64,000 nt of DNA from Ixodes scapularis (taxonomy: Eukaryota > Arthropoda > Arachnida > Ixodida > Ixodidae), in contig NW_024609837.1 in NCBI RefSeq assembly GCF_016920785.2, positions 47,742,745 to 47,806,744 of the forward strand, read 5' to 3'. Position numbers and translations under genes: made by a program. The notes below the pieces were generated by a model that did no database searches, was not told the origin of the DNA, and saw only the letters and a program-made list of their open reading frames with translations. This document shows, one piece after another, positions 13,705-24,285 of this stretch. How positions within the stretch are numbered: the first letter of the stretch is position 1; every line of letters begins with the position of its first letter.

Positions 13705-15616
13705 ATGGCATGCTTCACGTTGCTGCACCCGCTGCCAAGTGAGACGAGAGATGCGGTTCCTTTGGCTCATTTAGTGATGATCCCGGTGACGTCAGTACGA
13801 TCGCGCCAGTGGGCGATGACATTGTTGCAAAATGACGAGCTGCTTTCAGTAGACGGCTCGTGCAGTCGATCTGTTGAGGTTGCCTGGCGTTTCTTGTACG
13901 TCTTGATCCGGATAAGTATGCAGTGTTCTAACGTAGTGTTTAGATGGCATGCTTCACGTTGCTGCACCCGCTGCCAAGTGAGACGAGAGATGCGGTTCCT
14001 TTGGCGCATTTAGTAATGATCCCGGTGACGTCAGTACCATCGCGCCAGTGGGCGATGCCTTTGTTGCAAAATGACGGGCTGCTTTCAGTAGACGGCTCGT
14101 GCAGTCGATCTGTTGAGGTTGCCTGGCGTTTCTTGTACGTCTTGATCCGGATAAGTATGCAGTGTTCTAGCGTAGTGTTTAGATGGCATGCTTCACGTTG
14201 CTGCACCCGCTGCCAAGTGAGACGAGAGACGCGGTTCCTTTGGCTCATTTAGTGATGATCCCGGTGACGTCAGTACGATCGCGTCAGTGGGCGATGCCTT
14301 TGTTGCAAAATGACGAGCTGCTTTCAGTAGACGGCTCGTGCAGTCGATCTGTTGAAGTTGCCTGGCGTTTCTTGTACGTCTTGATCCGGATAAGTATGCA
14401 GTGTTCTAACGTAGTGTTTAGATGGCATGCTTCACGTTGCTGCACCCGCTGCCAAGTGAGACGAGAGATGCGGTTCCTTTGGCTCATTTAGTGATGATCC
14501 CGGTGACGTCAGTACGATCGCGCCAGTGGGCGATGACTTTGTTGCAAAATGACGAGCTGCTTTCAGTAGACGGCTCATGCAGTCGATCTGTTGAAGTTGC
14601 CTGGCGTTTCTTGTACGTCTTGATCCGGATAAGTATGCAGTGTTCTAACGTAGTGTTTAGATGGCATGCTTCACGTTGCTGCACCCGCTGCCAAGTGAGA
14701 CGAGAGATGCGGTTCCTTTGGCTCATTTAGTGATGATCCCGGTGACGTCAGTACGATCGCGCCAGTGGGCGATGACTTTGTTGCAAAATGACGAGCTGCT
14801 TTCAGTAGACGGCTCGTGCAGTCGATCTGTTGAGGTTGCCTGGCGTTTCTTGTACGTCTTGATCCGGATAAGTATGCAGTGTTCTAACGTAGTGTTTAGA
14901 TGGCATGCTTCACGTTGCTGCACCCGCTGCCAAGTGAGACGAGAGATGCGGTTCCTTTGGCGCATTTAGTAATGATCCCGGTGACGTCAGTACCATCGCG
15001 CCAGTGGGCGATGCCTTTGTTGCAAAATGACGGGCTGCTTTCAGTAGACGGCTCGTGCAGTCGATCTGTTGAGGTTGCCTGGCGTTTCTTGTACGTCTTG
15101 ATCCGGATAAGTATGCAGTGTTCTAGCGTAGTGTTTAGATGGCATGCTTCACGTTGCTGCACCCGCTGCCAAGTGAGACGAGAGACGCGGTTCCTTTGGC
15201 TCATTTAGTGATGATCCCGGTGACGTCAGTACGATCGCGTCAGTGGGCGATGCCTTTGTTGCAAAATGACGAGCTGCTTTCAGTAGACGGCTCGTGCAGT
15301 CGATCTGTTGAAGTTGCCTGGCGTTTCTTGTACGTCTTGATCCGGATAAGTATGCAGTGTTCTAACGTAGTGTTTAGATGGCATGCTTCACGTTGCTGCA
15401 CCCGCTGCCAAGTGAGACGAGAGATGCGGTTCCTTTGGCTCATTTAGTGATGATCCCGGTGACGTCAGTACGATCGCGCCAGTGGGCGATGACTTTGTTG
15501 CAGAATGACAGGCTGCTTTTAGTAGACGGCTCGTGCTGTCGATCTGTTGAGGTTGCCTGGCGTTTCTTGTACGTTTTGATCCGGATAAGTCTGCAGTGTT
15601 CTAGCGTAGTGTTTAG
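13705..15616. repeat. Four-monomer higher-order block (956 bp, two copies)
   Basis: The four-monomer sequence 13,705-14,660 is repeated at 14,661-15,616. Shared rare variants include GTACCATCGC (14,034 and 14,990), TTCTAGCGTAG, GATGCCTTTG and GGCGCATTTAG, each offset by 956 bp (4 x 239). This is the innermost clean block before the decayed array edge. Confidence 0.85.
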
Positions 15617-16850
15617 ATGGCATGCTTGACGTTGCTGCACCCGCTGCCAAGTGAGACGAGAGACACGGTTCCTTTGGCTCATTTAGTGGTGATCCCGGTG
15701 ACGTCAGTACGATCGCGCCAGTGGGCGATGACTTTGTTGCAGGATGACGGGCTGCTTTCAGTAGACGGCTCGTGCAGTCGTTCTGTTGAGGTTGCCTGGC
15801 GTTGCTTGTACGTCTTGATCCGGATAAGTCTGCAGCGTTCAAGCGTAGTGTTCAGATGGGATGCTTCACGTTGCTGCACCCGCTGCCAAGTGAGACGAGA
15901 GATGCGGTTCCTTCGGCTCATTTAGTGATGATCCCGGTGACGTCAGTACGATCGCGCCAGTGGGCGATGACTTTGTTGCAGAATGACGGGCTGCTTTCAG
16001 TAGACGGCTCGTGCAGTCGATCTGTTGAAGTTGCCTGGCGTTGCTTGTACGTCTTCATCCGGATAAGTCTGCAGTGTTCAAACGTAGATTTTAGATGGTA
16101 TGCTTCACGTTGCTGCACCCGCTGCCAAGTGAGACAATAGATGCGGTTGCCTTGGCTTATGTAATGATGATCCCGGTGACGTCATTATGATCGTGCCAGT
16201 GGGCGATGATCTTGATGCAAAATGACGGGCTCCTTTCAGTTGACGGCACATGCAGTCGATCTGCTGAGGCGGCATGGCGTTTCTTGTACTTCTTGATCCG
16301 GATAAGTCTGCGGTGTTCAAGCGTTGTGTTTAGATGGGATGCTTCACGTTGCTGCGCCCGCGGCCAAGTGAGACGAGAGATTCGGTTCCCTTGGTTTATG
16401 TAGTGATGATCCCGGTGACGTCATTATTATCGTGCCAGTGGGCGATGATCTTGATGCAAAATGACGGGCCCCTTTCAGTTGACGGCACGTGCAGTCGATC
16501 TGCTAAGGCGGCATGGCGTTTCATGTACTTCTTGATCCGGATAAGTATGCAGTGTTCTAACGTAGTGTTTAGATGGGATGCTTCACGTTGCAGCGCCCGC
16601 GGCCAAGTGAGATGAGAGATGCGGTTCCGTTGTTTTATGTAGTGATGATCCCGGTGACGTCATTATGATCGCGCCAGTGGACGATAATCTTGATGCAGAA
16701 CGACGGGCTCCTTTCAGGTGACGGCACGTGCAGTCGATCTGCTGTGGTGGCCTCGCGATTCTTGTACGCCTTGATCCGGATAAGCCTGCAGTGTTCAAAC
16801 GTAGTGTTTTGGTGGGATTCTTCACGTTGCTGTGCGCGGTGTAGAGTGGC

Positions 16851-18303
16851 TCACAACGATGAACTCTGACCCTTGCCCGAAAATCAAGAAGATTCCACTG
16901 CGAGCCAATGTTTATCGTTCTCCGAAGACCAACAATGGCTCACAGGGTTGGCTTGTGTTCTTTCAACGGGTTAATGAATAAGTAGCAGCCAGAATTGTTC
17001 CGGGGACTCTCATATCTGTCGATGCCGAATTCGAAGGAACACATTGCAGGCACACTATTATTGTTGGAGCGGTAATAAGTACAAGCAATAATGTACGAAA
17101 ATAAAGTTTTACTAAATCGCAAAACATTCATACTGCAAAACTCCGTGACTTGTTTTAATTGTTTGTTATGTAAAAATTGTTCAGAAATTAAAAACTAAAG
17201 TGATCAGGCGGGGATTACCTTACCTTGTCTCGGAGTTAAGCAATTGTAGCGGTACACATTTTGTTATTAAGCTGAAAGCATTAACTGTGTCATAGAGCGA
17301 ACCGCGCCAAACGGCATCGTAAATCGTTTCGCCAATTGAAGCCACCCGATCCCAAAGGAGCAGCGTAAAGGAGACGTATTTTCGGCTTCGGTCCCATTGG
17401 CTGGTGCGCGTTGACGAGGCTCACATTGGCCGCTGCGCATCAGTTTCAGGGACCGCTCACCCCATGGCGCTGCGTGTCCGTCAGCGCGCCGTTAACGCGG
17501 AGTGTCCAATGTCAGTGCGCCGAGGAGGCGCGCGTGCTGACCGGCGGCGAAAAGTACGCAGCAGACGAAAAAGGTAGCGGACGAGCGGCTAGCATGCTTT
17601 CGCATTCCCAACTCATAAAAAGTGCTTAGGTGTACCTCGATCCTTTTTTTTCCGTTTTTATCAAAATCTACTTAGTTCCTTTGGTTGGTCAAAAAACATG
17701 CCTACGTCTTTAAACTCCGCGTATAATTTCCTCTTATAAACATCAGCGCAATGACAAGGGACGAAGAACGTAGGGACACGTTTTACAGCAGCTGTGCATG
17801 GGCGCCGCCATAACTGACCTTCAGTTTTTGTTCTTTCTTATTCCGTTCACTTCACTTCATCATTACCAGAGCAGAACAGGTTATTGCCATTTTAGATGCT
17901 ACTGTGTTCTTGTGCCCAGCATAGGCCCTTGTGAAGACCCGTCAACGGCCGCTTCAGTGGCTCGGCATCTCAGTAAGACAAGAGAAGGGCGGCTATGGCG
18001 GCTCAATCTGGCGCGTGTGTAACGCGTCTATTAGCCCCGTGCGGGACCGAAAGCGTCGCTGTGGTCGGCCTTTCACGATTGGCCGAACGCTGACTATGAC
18101 GTAGGAAAGGGGATTTATCATCGACGGAAATAAGAGGAATGAAAGAACTTTAATTTTGACGGTGTTGGCAGTGTTGGTTTAAGAGCCCAATGACTTCAAG
18201 CTTCCCCCATGCTATTTACAAACACCATCGAACTTGTTGTTCGCAAGGTAATGACGTCACAAGGGGGAACCATAAGAGGGCGCCACCAAAACATCTCGCC
18301 GCT
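16851..18303. other. Unassigned spacer between satellite and LTR element
   Basis: This is unique-looking sequence. The first part is AT-rich and 17,350-18,120 is GC-richer. The longest open frames are 75 codons or less with no recognisable motif. No RNA gene is visible. The last part (18,200-18,300) could be host flank or an unrecognised upstream part of the LTR element. Confidence 0.5.
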
Positions 18304-18436
18304 AATAGGAGCCAGCTCCGAGAAATTAAAATTTTTTCTTCTTTTTCTAAACTCGCTGCGTGAGCTTCCTGAGGCGCGAGAATAAAAACGAACAGTTCGA
18401 ACCAGAACATTGTGGAGCTCGGACGTCTTTTCTACA
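18304..18436 (+). repeat. 5' LTR of the Ty3-type element
   Basis: The segment starting TAGGAGCCAGCTCCGAGAAA and ending TTCTACA matches 25,114-25,247 with about 14 substitutions. It is short for a Ty3 LTR and lacks clear TG...CA ends, so the outer edge may be truncated or misplaced by a few bases. Confidence 0.8.
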
Positions 18437-18439
18437 AAC

Positions 18440-18456
18440 TGGTGGCCCAGAATCCG
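18440..18456 (+). other. Putative tRNA primer-binding site
   Basis: A segment starting TGGTGGCCCAGAATCC lies 3 bases after the LTR end, where an LTR retrotransposon keeps its minus-strand primer site. The TGG start fits a tRNA CCA end. The tRNA identity was not determined. Confidence 0.55.
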
Positions 18457-18493
18457 AAGGCCCCTGCCGCCTCGCACCACGACCGCAGCCAGC

Positions 18494-19328
18494 ATGCAGA
18501 ACCTGGCGCGAGACGGTGACACTACCGGCGACGGCGCGCCTTTTCGTTCCCCGGACACTGACCTCACGGCCATCCAGCTCCGGCTTCCCCCTTTTTGGCC
18601 GAAAAATCCACGAGTCTGGATAACCCAGATCGAGGCTCAGTTTCATCTCCACCGCGTAACATCCCAGCTGTCTCGGTTCTACTACGCCGTCGCCTCCCTC
18701 TTTCCGGCCGTCGCCGACGATTCTGTCCCGGCCTCCACCTGACGACGCCTACGACCACCTAAAGGGCGTCCTTCTCGGGCGGACGACAGCTTCGGAGCGC
18801 ACGAGGATCCAGCAGCTGCTCACAGCCCAGGAGCTGGGAGACCGCCGCCCATCTCAACTTCTTCACCAGATGCCGCAGCTGCTCGGTCCCCAAGCCTCCG
18901 GCTCCCAGGACCCTATTCTGCGAGAGCTATTTCTCCAGAAACTTCCACAAGGAATACGCATGGTTCTGGCAGCTGCGGACGACATGCCGCTAGACCGCCT
19001 GGCGATGCTTGCGGACCGCACCGCTGAGTACGCTGCATCGTCCATCGCGACAATCACATCGCACGAACCGCCTGCCTGGCAAACAGCCCTTACAAGACTC
19101 GAGGCGCACATGGAACAGCTATCCTGCGCTGTTGCCGCTGTGAGGCCGTCGCACGAGACACCTTCCCGACGAACGAGGCGAGATATGTCTCAAACCCGTT
19201 CATCCTCGCGACGCACCTCACGGTCAGACGACAGATCGGTCTGCTGGTACCACAGGCGGTATGCAGAACGTGCCACATGCTGCCAACAACCATGTTCCTG
19301 GTCGGGAAACCCCACGGCCCGTCACTAA
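18494..19328 (+). pseudogene. gag of Ty3-type element (frameshifted)
   Basis: Gag would form the particle core. The ATG at 18,494 opens a frame whose early part contains LPPFWPKNPRVWITQIEAQF, the recognisable N-terminal Gag segment of arthropod Ty3-type elements. The frame breaks near 18,735. The neighbouring frame continues to 19,328 with a helical segment (PQLLGPQA ... LPQGIRMVLAAADD ... LAMLADRTAEY), a serine/arginine-rich stretch and a cysteine-rich end (CWYHRRYAERATCCQQPC) in the position of the nucleic-acid-binding knuckle. One apparent frame change makes it non-functional as read. Confidence 0.8.
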
Positions 19329-19344
19329 CAGTGGCAAGTGACTA

Positions 19345-19654
19345 CGGCCAACACCCGAGCCACTTTTTCTATGTCATGAATAAGATCTCTGGCCAACGCT
19401 TTTTGGTGGACACGGGGGCCGAGGTTAGCGTCCTGCCAGCGTCACGACTAGACCGTCAGCAGACGCAGCACACCAGACCCCTACGAGCAGTCAACAGCTC
19501 TGCCATTGCCACCTATGGCCAGAGATCCCTCACCATCGACATTGGACTGCGACAACTCTTCCGCTGGGTCTTCATTGTTGCAGACCTTCGAGAGGCCATA
19601 CTGCGAGCGGGCTTCTTGGCGAACTTTGGCCTGGCCGTTAACATCTGTGGCTGA
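19345..19654 (+). pseudogene. Retroviral-type aspartic protease domain of Ty3-type element
   Basis: The protease would process the polyprotein. The catalytic loop FLVDTGAEVSVLP is intact around 19,405-19,443. The C-terminal motif reads ILRAGFLANFGL, where ILGADFL would be expected, and the change falls near the flap/second-loop region. The frame stops at 19,652-19,654 before the reverse transcriptase, so a link to the downstream domains needs a frame change. The family assignment is from motifs only. Confidence 0.8.
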
Positions 19655-19779
19655 AGCCTCACGGATGCTACGACATCGTTCCCCATTCAAGGTATTCTTT
19701 CGTCATTTCAAGCTTCTCCGACGCGCCCTTTGGCGGCGTCTTCAAGATATGAAGCCATCCTCGCAGAACACCCTGCCAT

Positions 19780-20500
19780 AACCCGACCTTGCAACACGGA
19801 GGTACCCGCCAAGCACGCCGTGACCCACCACATCATTACCAACGGCCCTCCAGTCTCTGCGAGACCTCGTCGACTCTTCGGCGAGCGACCTAACATCGCA
19901 CGCAGAGAATTCGAACAAATACTGGAGCTTGGCATCATCCGCCCTCCTCCAGCAATTGGGCGTCGCCTCTTCACATGGTCCCTGAGAAGGATCCAAACGA
20001 CTGGAGGCCATGCGGAGATTATCGCGCCTTGAATGCGTCATGGTACCTGACCGGTACCCCTTGCCACACATTCACGATTTCTCCGCTGGCCTAGCTGGCA
20101 CCAACATCTACAGCAAGGTAGACCTTATTAAGGCCTACCACCAGATTCCAGTCGAGCCAGCGGATGTGCCCAAAACCGCCATCACAACCCCGATCGGACT
20201 TTTGGAGTACGTTCGGATGCCCTTTGGCCTCCGAAACTCTGCGTAGACTTTTCAACGCCTTATAAACGAAGTCACCAGAGGCCTTTATTTCATCTTCGCT
20301 TATGATGATGATATTCTCGTGGCCAGCTCCTCTCCGGAAGAACACGAGCAACATCTGCGACTTTTGTTCGACCGGCTGCAGGAATATGGCTTCGTCATCA
20401 GCGCGAAGAAGTGCGTTTTCCGTGCCGACGCGCTGGACTTTCTCGGCCACCGCATAACATCGTAGGGCGTCCTACCACTCCAAGAAAAAGTCCGGGCAAT
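19780..20500 (+). pseudogene. Reverse transcriptase domain of Ty3-type element
   Basis: The recognisable blocks in order are THHIITNGPPVSARPRRL (about 19,825), the REFEQILELGIIRP fingers segment, a frame change near 20,030, then VPDRYPLPHIHDF, YSKVDLIKAYHQIPV and EYVRMPFGLRNSA. An in-frame TAG follows (20,244), then the catalytic YDDDILVAS box near 20,300 and the CVFRADALDFLGHRI connection. The catalytic aspartates are still present as a Y-x-D-D pattern. Stops and the frame change make it a pseudogene. Confidence 0.9.
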
Positions 20501-21140
20501 ACGCGAGTTCCCTCAACCTACCTCGCTTCGAAAGCTTCGCGAATTTCTCGGGCTTGTAAATTTCCACCGTAGATTTATTACCCACTGTGCCAAAATTCTA
20601 CAGCCCATGACGGACTTGCTGAAGACCAAGAAAGCGCCATCATCGTCACTTAAATGGACGGAGGAACTTGCATCAGCTTTTTCCGCCGTGAAGGAAGCCT
20701 TGATCAACGCAACCCTGCTGGTCCATCCACAAACTGAGGCTGCTACCCGTCTCATGACCGACGCGTCCAGTACAGCTGTAGGTGCTGTACTACAGCAGCT
20801 TCTTGACGGCCAGTGGAGGACACTAGGTTTCTTTTCTCAGAAACTGAAACCTGTGGAAACGCGATATAGTACGTTTGGACGAGAACTCCTTGCCATCTAC
20901 CTTGCCCTTCGGCACTTCAGGTACATCCTGGAAGGTCACGAGTTCCACGTCCTAACGGACCATAAGCCATTGACTTACGCGTTTCATTGAAATCACACAG
21001 CCTACTGCTCCCGAGAAATCCGACAACTCGCCTACATATCAGAGTTCACGGTAGATCTCCGTCACATCAAAGGAGAAGACTACTCAGCAGCGGACGCTCT
21101 TTCCCGCGTCAAAGCACTTCAGCAGTCTCTGGAGGAGTAG
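20500..21140 (+). pseudogene. RNase H domain of Ty3-type element
   Basis: After the thumb segment (FLGLVNFHRRFI) the frame reads LMTDASSTAVGAVLQQ, GRELLAIYLALRHFRY and HVLTDHKPLTYAF, the usual RNase H D...E...D blocks. A TGA follows at 20,988. In the same frame, SREIRQLAYISEF and HIKGEDYSAADALSRV end the domain near 21,110. Confidence 0.88.
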
Positions 21141-21351
21141 ACTTCGAACGCATCGCTGCCGCGCAACGAGACGACCCTGAATTGACAACCACCCTGAGAC
21201 GATGAAGTCTTTTGTGTTGAAGCGGATTCCCCTCCCTCACTGCACCAGTACCATCCTCTGCGACATGAGCATGGGACATCCTCGACTTTTCGTTCCATTG
21301 GCACTTCGTCGGCAGGTCTTCGACCACATCCACAACATCAGCCACCCGGGC

Positions 21352-21510
21352 ATCCGAGCCACGCAGCGACTGGTGACAGCTCGCTATGTGTGGCCTACAA
21401 TGAACGTGGATGTACGAGGGTGGGCCAGAAGCTGCCTTCAATGTCAGTGCTCTAAGGTGAGCCGACACACTGTCACACCTTTGAGACCATTTCGTGCCCC
21501 CTCGGCACGG
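21352..21510 (+). repeat. Source arm of inverted duplication in integrase
   Basis: This integrase segment is repeated in reverse orientation at 21,684-21,809 and 24,288-24,321. The reverse copy is continuous apart from the inserted 2,476-bp element. The outer junctions share the short sequence ATCCTG (about 21,673 and 24,321), consistent with a microhomology-driven template switch. Confidence 0.85.
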
Positions 21511-21809
21511 TTCGACCATGTTCACCTCGATCTTGTGGGCCCCCTGCCATCATGCCGAAGCTTCACTTACATCATGACTTGCGTCGACCGCTACACCAGG
21601 TGGCGCGAAGCCACTCCCCTGGTTGACATCACTGCCGAGACAGTCGCCAAGAACTTTATCGACATCTGGATATCCTGGATATACCGTGCCGAGGGGGCAC
21701 GGAATGGTCTCAAAGGTGTGACAGTGTGTCGGCTCACCTTAGAGCGCTGCCATTGAAAGCAGCTTCTGGCCCACCCTCGTACATCCACGTTCATTGTAGG
21801 CCACACATA

Positions 21810-24285
21810 CACTCTTAGAAAAAAGGGTATGGATAGTCCTCCCCTAGGGGAGGAACAGTCTTGTAACCTATGTTCCTTTAGAAAGGGAGAAACTCTCGTC
21901 CCTGGAGCAGAGGAGCAAAGTTTCTCCGTCGCCTGCATCTCAATATGGCGGCCCCGAATCGAGCGAATCGAGCCCAATAAGGCTTGACGAGGACGCTACG
22001 TCTCTTGTACGGGACGAGAGGAGCAGCAAATAAAAGCGTAACACGAGCTTTCCCCGAACTGTGTTTATTTCCGAAGCCAGATTCCCCCCCCCCCCCCCCC
22101 CCACAGGTCCAAAAACTTGCGTTTCGGAAACAGTTACTCAGTCTTCTCGTCGACAGCACTGCGATGTTAAACGGAGACAACCGATACCCAGTTACATCGC
22201 GCACTTTGCGTCTTACCTTTGGTGCTCCTCGAGTCACAATTCCTTCGTCAACCGCACATCACGGAGAAGGGCAAACTCAATCTGCGAAAACAAAAGCCAC
22301 TCTCGAAGCTCTCGAAAAAGCAAACTCGAAGCCGCTGTTTATCGCGTAGCGTGAAAGAAAGTTACATCGCTAGCCACCAGATGGCGGGGTCAAGCAGAGT
22401 AATTTAGAGTAATTTCAAGTAGCTAGGCTAGGTGGCGCTAGGTACCGCCCAATTCATGTTCTACAAAAAAATTTTTGATTTCTTCAGGCCAGTATTGCGC
22501 TTGGGGATCCTCTACGATACACAAATTACGCTTGGTACAAATCAGGTGAACATACATTGAGCACATACACGGCACACACAAATATCAACACAACGGAACG
22601 CCACACTAACCCTAACACTACACCCGTGCTCTTCGTTCCCGTCTTTTATACTGGTCATTTTGAACAGACGGAATTTTTCGGTGACCGAATAAGCAATAAA
22701 AAATATTCCCATCAAGTTGATTTTTTTCCAGCAATGTCACACCTCTGAGAGTATTTTGAATGGCTCAGGGGATGAATCTCTTATTAAAAAGCAAACGCTC
22801 GATCATGCCGTAATTATTTGAAAGCCAATAAATCAAGCCGCTCCGATGCGGTTCGAAGCCATGAGTTTGTTTCCCCGCACGGCACGTCGTAGCCTGCATT
22901 TATATTGTTGTGTTTCTTTTTCTATTTGTGCTGTTTGCGCAAAGCTGCAATTGCCGTCTTGAATTAATCTCTGTAGAGCGGATATTCACTCAGTTGGAAT
23001 TGATGCTTCACGGGCTGAGAAATCGCTTTCGAACAACTTGAATGCAGTCAAAGCCGCGAATTGCGGCAGGTGTTAAGTGTACGGAGCAACGCCGTGGCGA
23101 GCCCGAATACTTCTAGCGCTCATCCCAGCTCGCCACTTGGAGAGCAGTTTCTCCAGGAACCGTAGTATATTTAAACAGCAAAATAAAGGGTAGCTTTTTG
23201 TTTTCTCTATTTTACCTACTAATATTTTTAATGCTAAAATTCCACACTGTAAATATACGTGCTTTCCGTCACGATTTCGTACTGTTGTCCTTGCCCCATA
23301 GCGCAATCGCTCTCGGGGACGAGACAACCGACAGTCACATTGGCCACTGTACGATAGGAGCTTATACTGTTCAGACCAGCAATTCAACATGACTATCCGC
23401 ACGTTGATCGACTGCACGTAACCCCTCAAGTGGTATTAAACTCTTTAATGTAAAGCGAAATGTCAACCTGCGACACCCCGCCCCCTCCGATCACGGCCCG
23501 CCAAGCGGCATCAATGCCCGACAGTTTACGCCATCTCATATTGTTGTTACACCACTGATACGCGAACACACGGCCACATCGGCGATAATTCCAGTCTTCT
23601 GTTCACAACCCACAACACTGCCATCACGATGTTGCAGCTATGTTGCTGACACGCGCAAATACAGAACCACGTTGAACGCCGGTTGCACTCGGCATCGGAA
23701 AACAGAACCGAACTCAGCACGGAAGGCACCCAGGCAGCCGGCAGCAAAACCTGCCTGTCTTGGACGCAGTTCCTGCGGTTTCCATAACGTCGAAAACGTC
23801 GACACAGTTCCGCGTGGTTTCGCTACTGTAGTTTCGTGCCGCGTGAGTCCCGCAATCCGGAGACGGACATCGCGGACATCGCGGACATCCTACGATCCTA
23901 CCCAGTGTATGTGGCGCTGCTGGCATTGCTCCGGAACTTCGCTGTTTCTAGCGGCTACGTTTGCTCGTTTGAAAAAAATAGAGATAAAAACGTCAATGCA
24001 TCCGAAATATTCTGCACGTTTAGACTAGACGACAGAATTACAGGCTGCCTTCGCTGCCGTTGAAGCTCAATCAACTCAACAGCTATTTATTAAACAACGT
24101 GCGCGACCTGCCCGAAAAACGAAACTGAAAGATGAGTCGGGAGGGCGAAAGCTTTTTCCCGTCTACTTGGAGAAAGAGAAAAATGTTTCGTTCCTCCCCT
24201 TTTCTCGTGTCCGCTTGGGGGCGCGTCAGTAGAAGGGAGGAAGACGCGCCGTTGCTACTTTTTTCCTCCATTTTTTCTTAGAGTG
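21810..24285. mobile_element. 2,476-bp TA-flanked inverted-repeat element
   Basis: The ends are CACTCTTAGAAAAAA at left and, on the opposite strand at right, CACTCTAAGAAAAAA. The element is flanked by TA at 21,808-21,809 and 24,286-24,287. The uninterrupted paralogous arm at 21,380-21,386 confirms that only one TA existed before insertion. The first 45 bp resemble the right end of the 10.5-kb insertion at 62,298 (same TIR, then GGGT and a palindrome around CCCCTAGGGG). The inside has no transposase: it holds unrelated AT- and GC-rich segments and a C19 tract at 22,084. I read it as non-autonomous. The TA duplication fits Tc1/mariner-like mobilisation, but the superfamily is an inference. Confidence 0.85.
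22084..22102. repeat. Poly-C tract
   Basis: A run of about 19 C lies inside the 2,476-bp element. Other homopolymer runs in the window are C20 at 30,655, C24 at 58,064, T31 at 27,612, T16 at 35,925 and T22 at 57,671. Confidence 0.95.

Larger units (their letters stand above)
1..16850. repeat. 239-bp satellite array (about 70 monomers)
   Basis: A single landmark (the TTCACGTTGCTGCACCCGCT segment) recurs from base 90 to base 16,812. The spacing is 239 bp except for eight 238-bp intervals, so (16,812-90+8)/239 equals exactly 70 periods. The 238-bp monomers lack one C (GGCTGTGCAG instead of GGCTCGTGCAG) and cluster between 1,763 and 4,145. Most monomers differ by only a few substitutions. From about 15,380 rightwards they diverge progressively, and the last partial copy fades near 16,845. 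The array starts before the window. Each monomer is open on both strands for 80-102 codons, but 239 is not a multiple of 3 and the frame shifts at every unit, so I do not regard it as coding. Centromeric or heterochromatic satellite is the natural reading. Confidence 0.97.

Noticed and set aside
90..16615. Hundreds of overlapping 60-102-codon open frames on both strands
   Set aside because: They are the same satellite monomer read repeatedly. The period is not a multiple of 3, so no continuous protein exists, and both strands are open at once.
22600..22625. Telomere-like CCCTAACACT words
   Set aside because: Only one or two imperfect words, with no tandem run.
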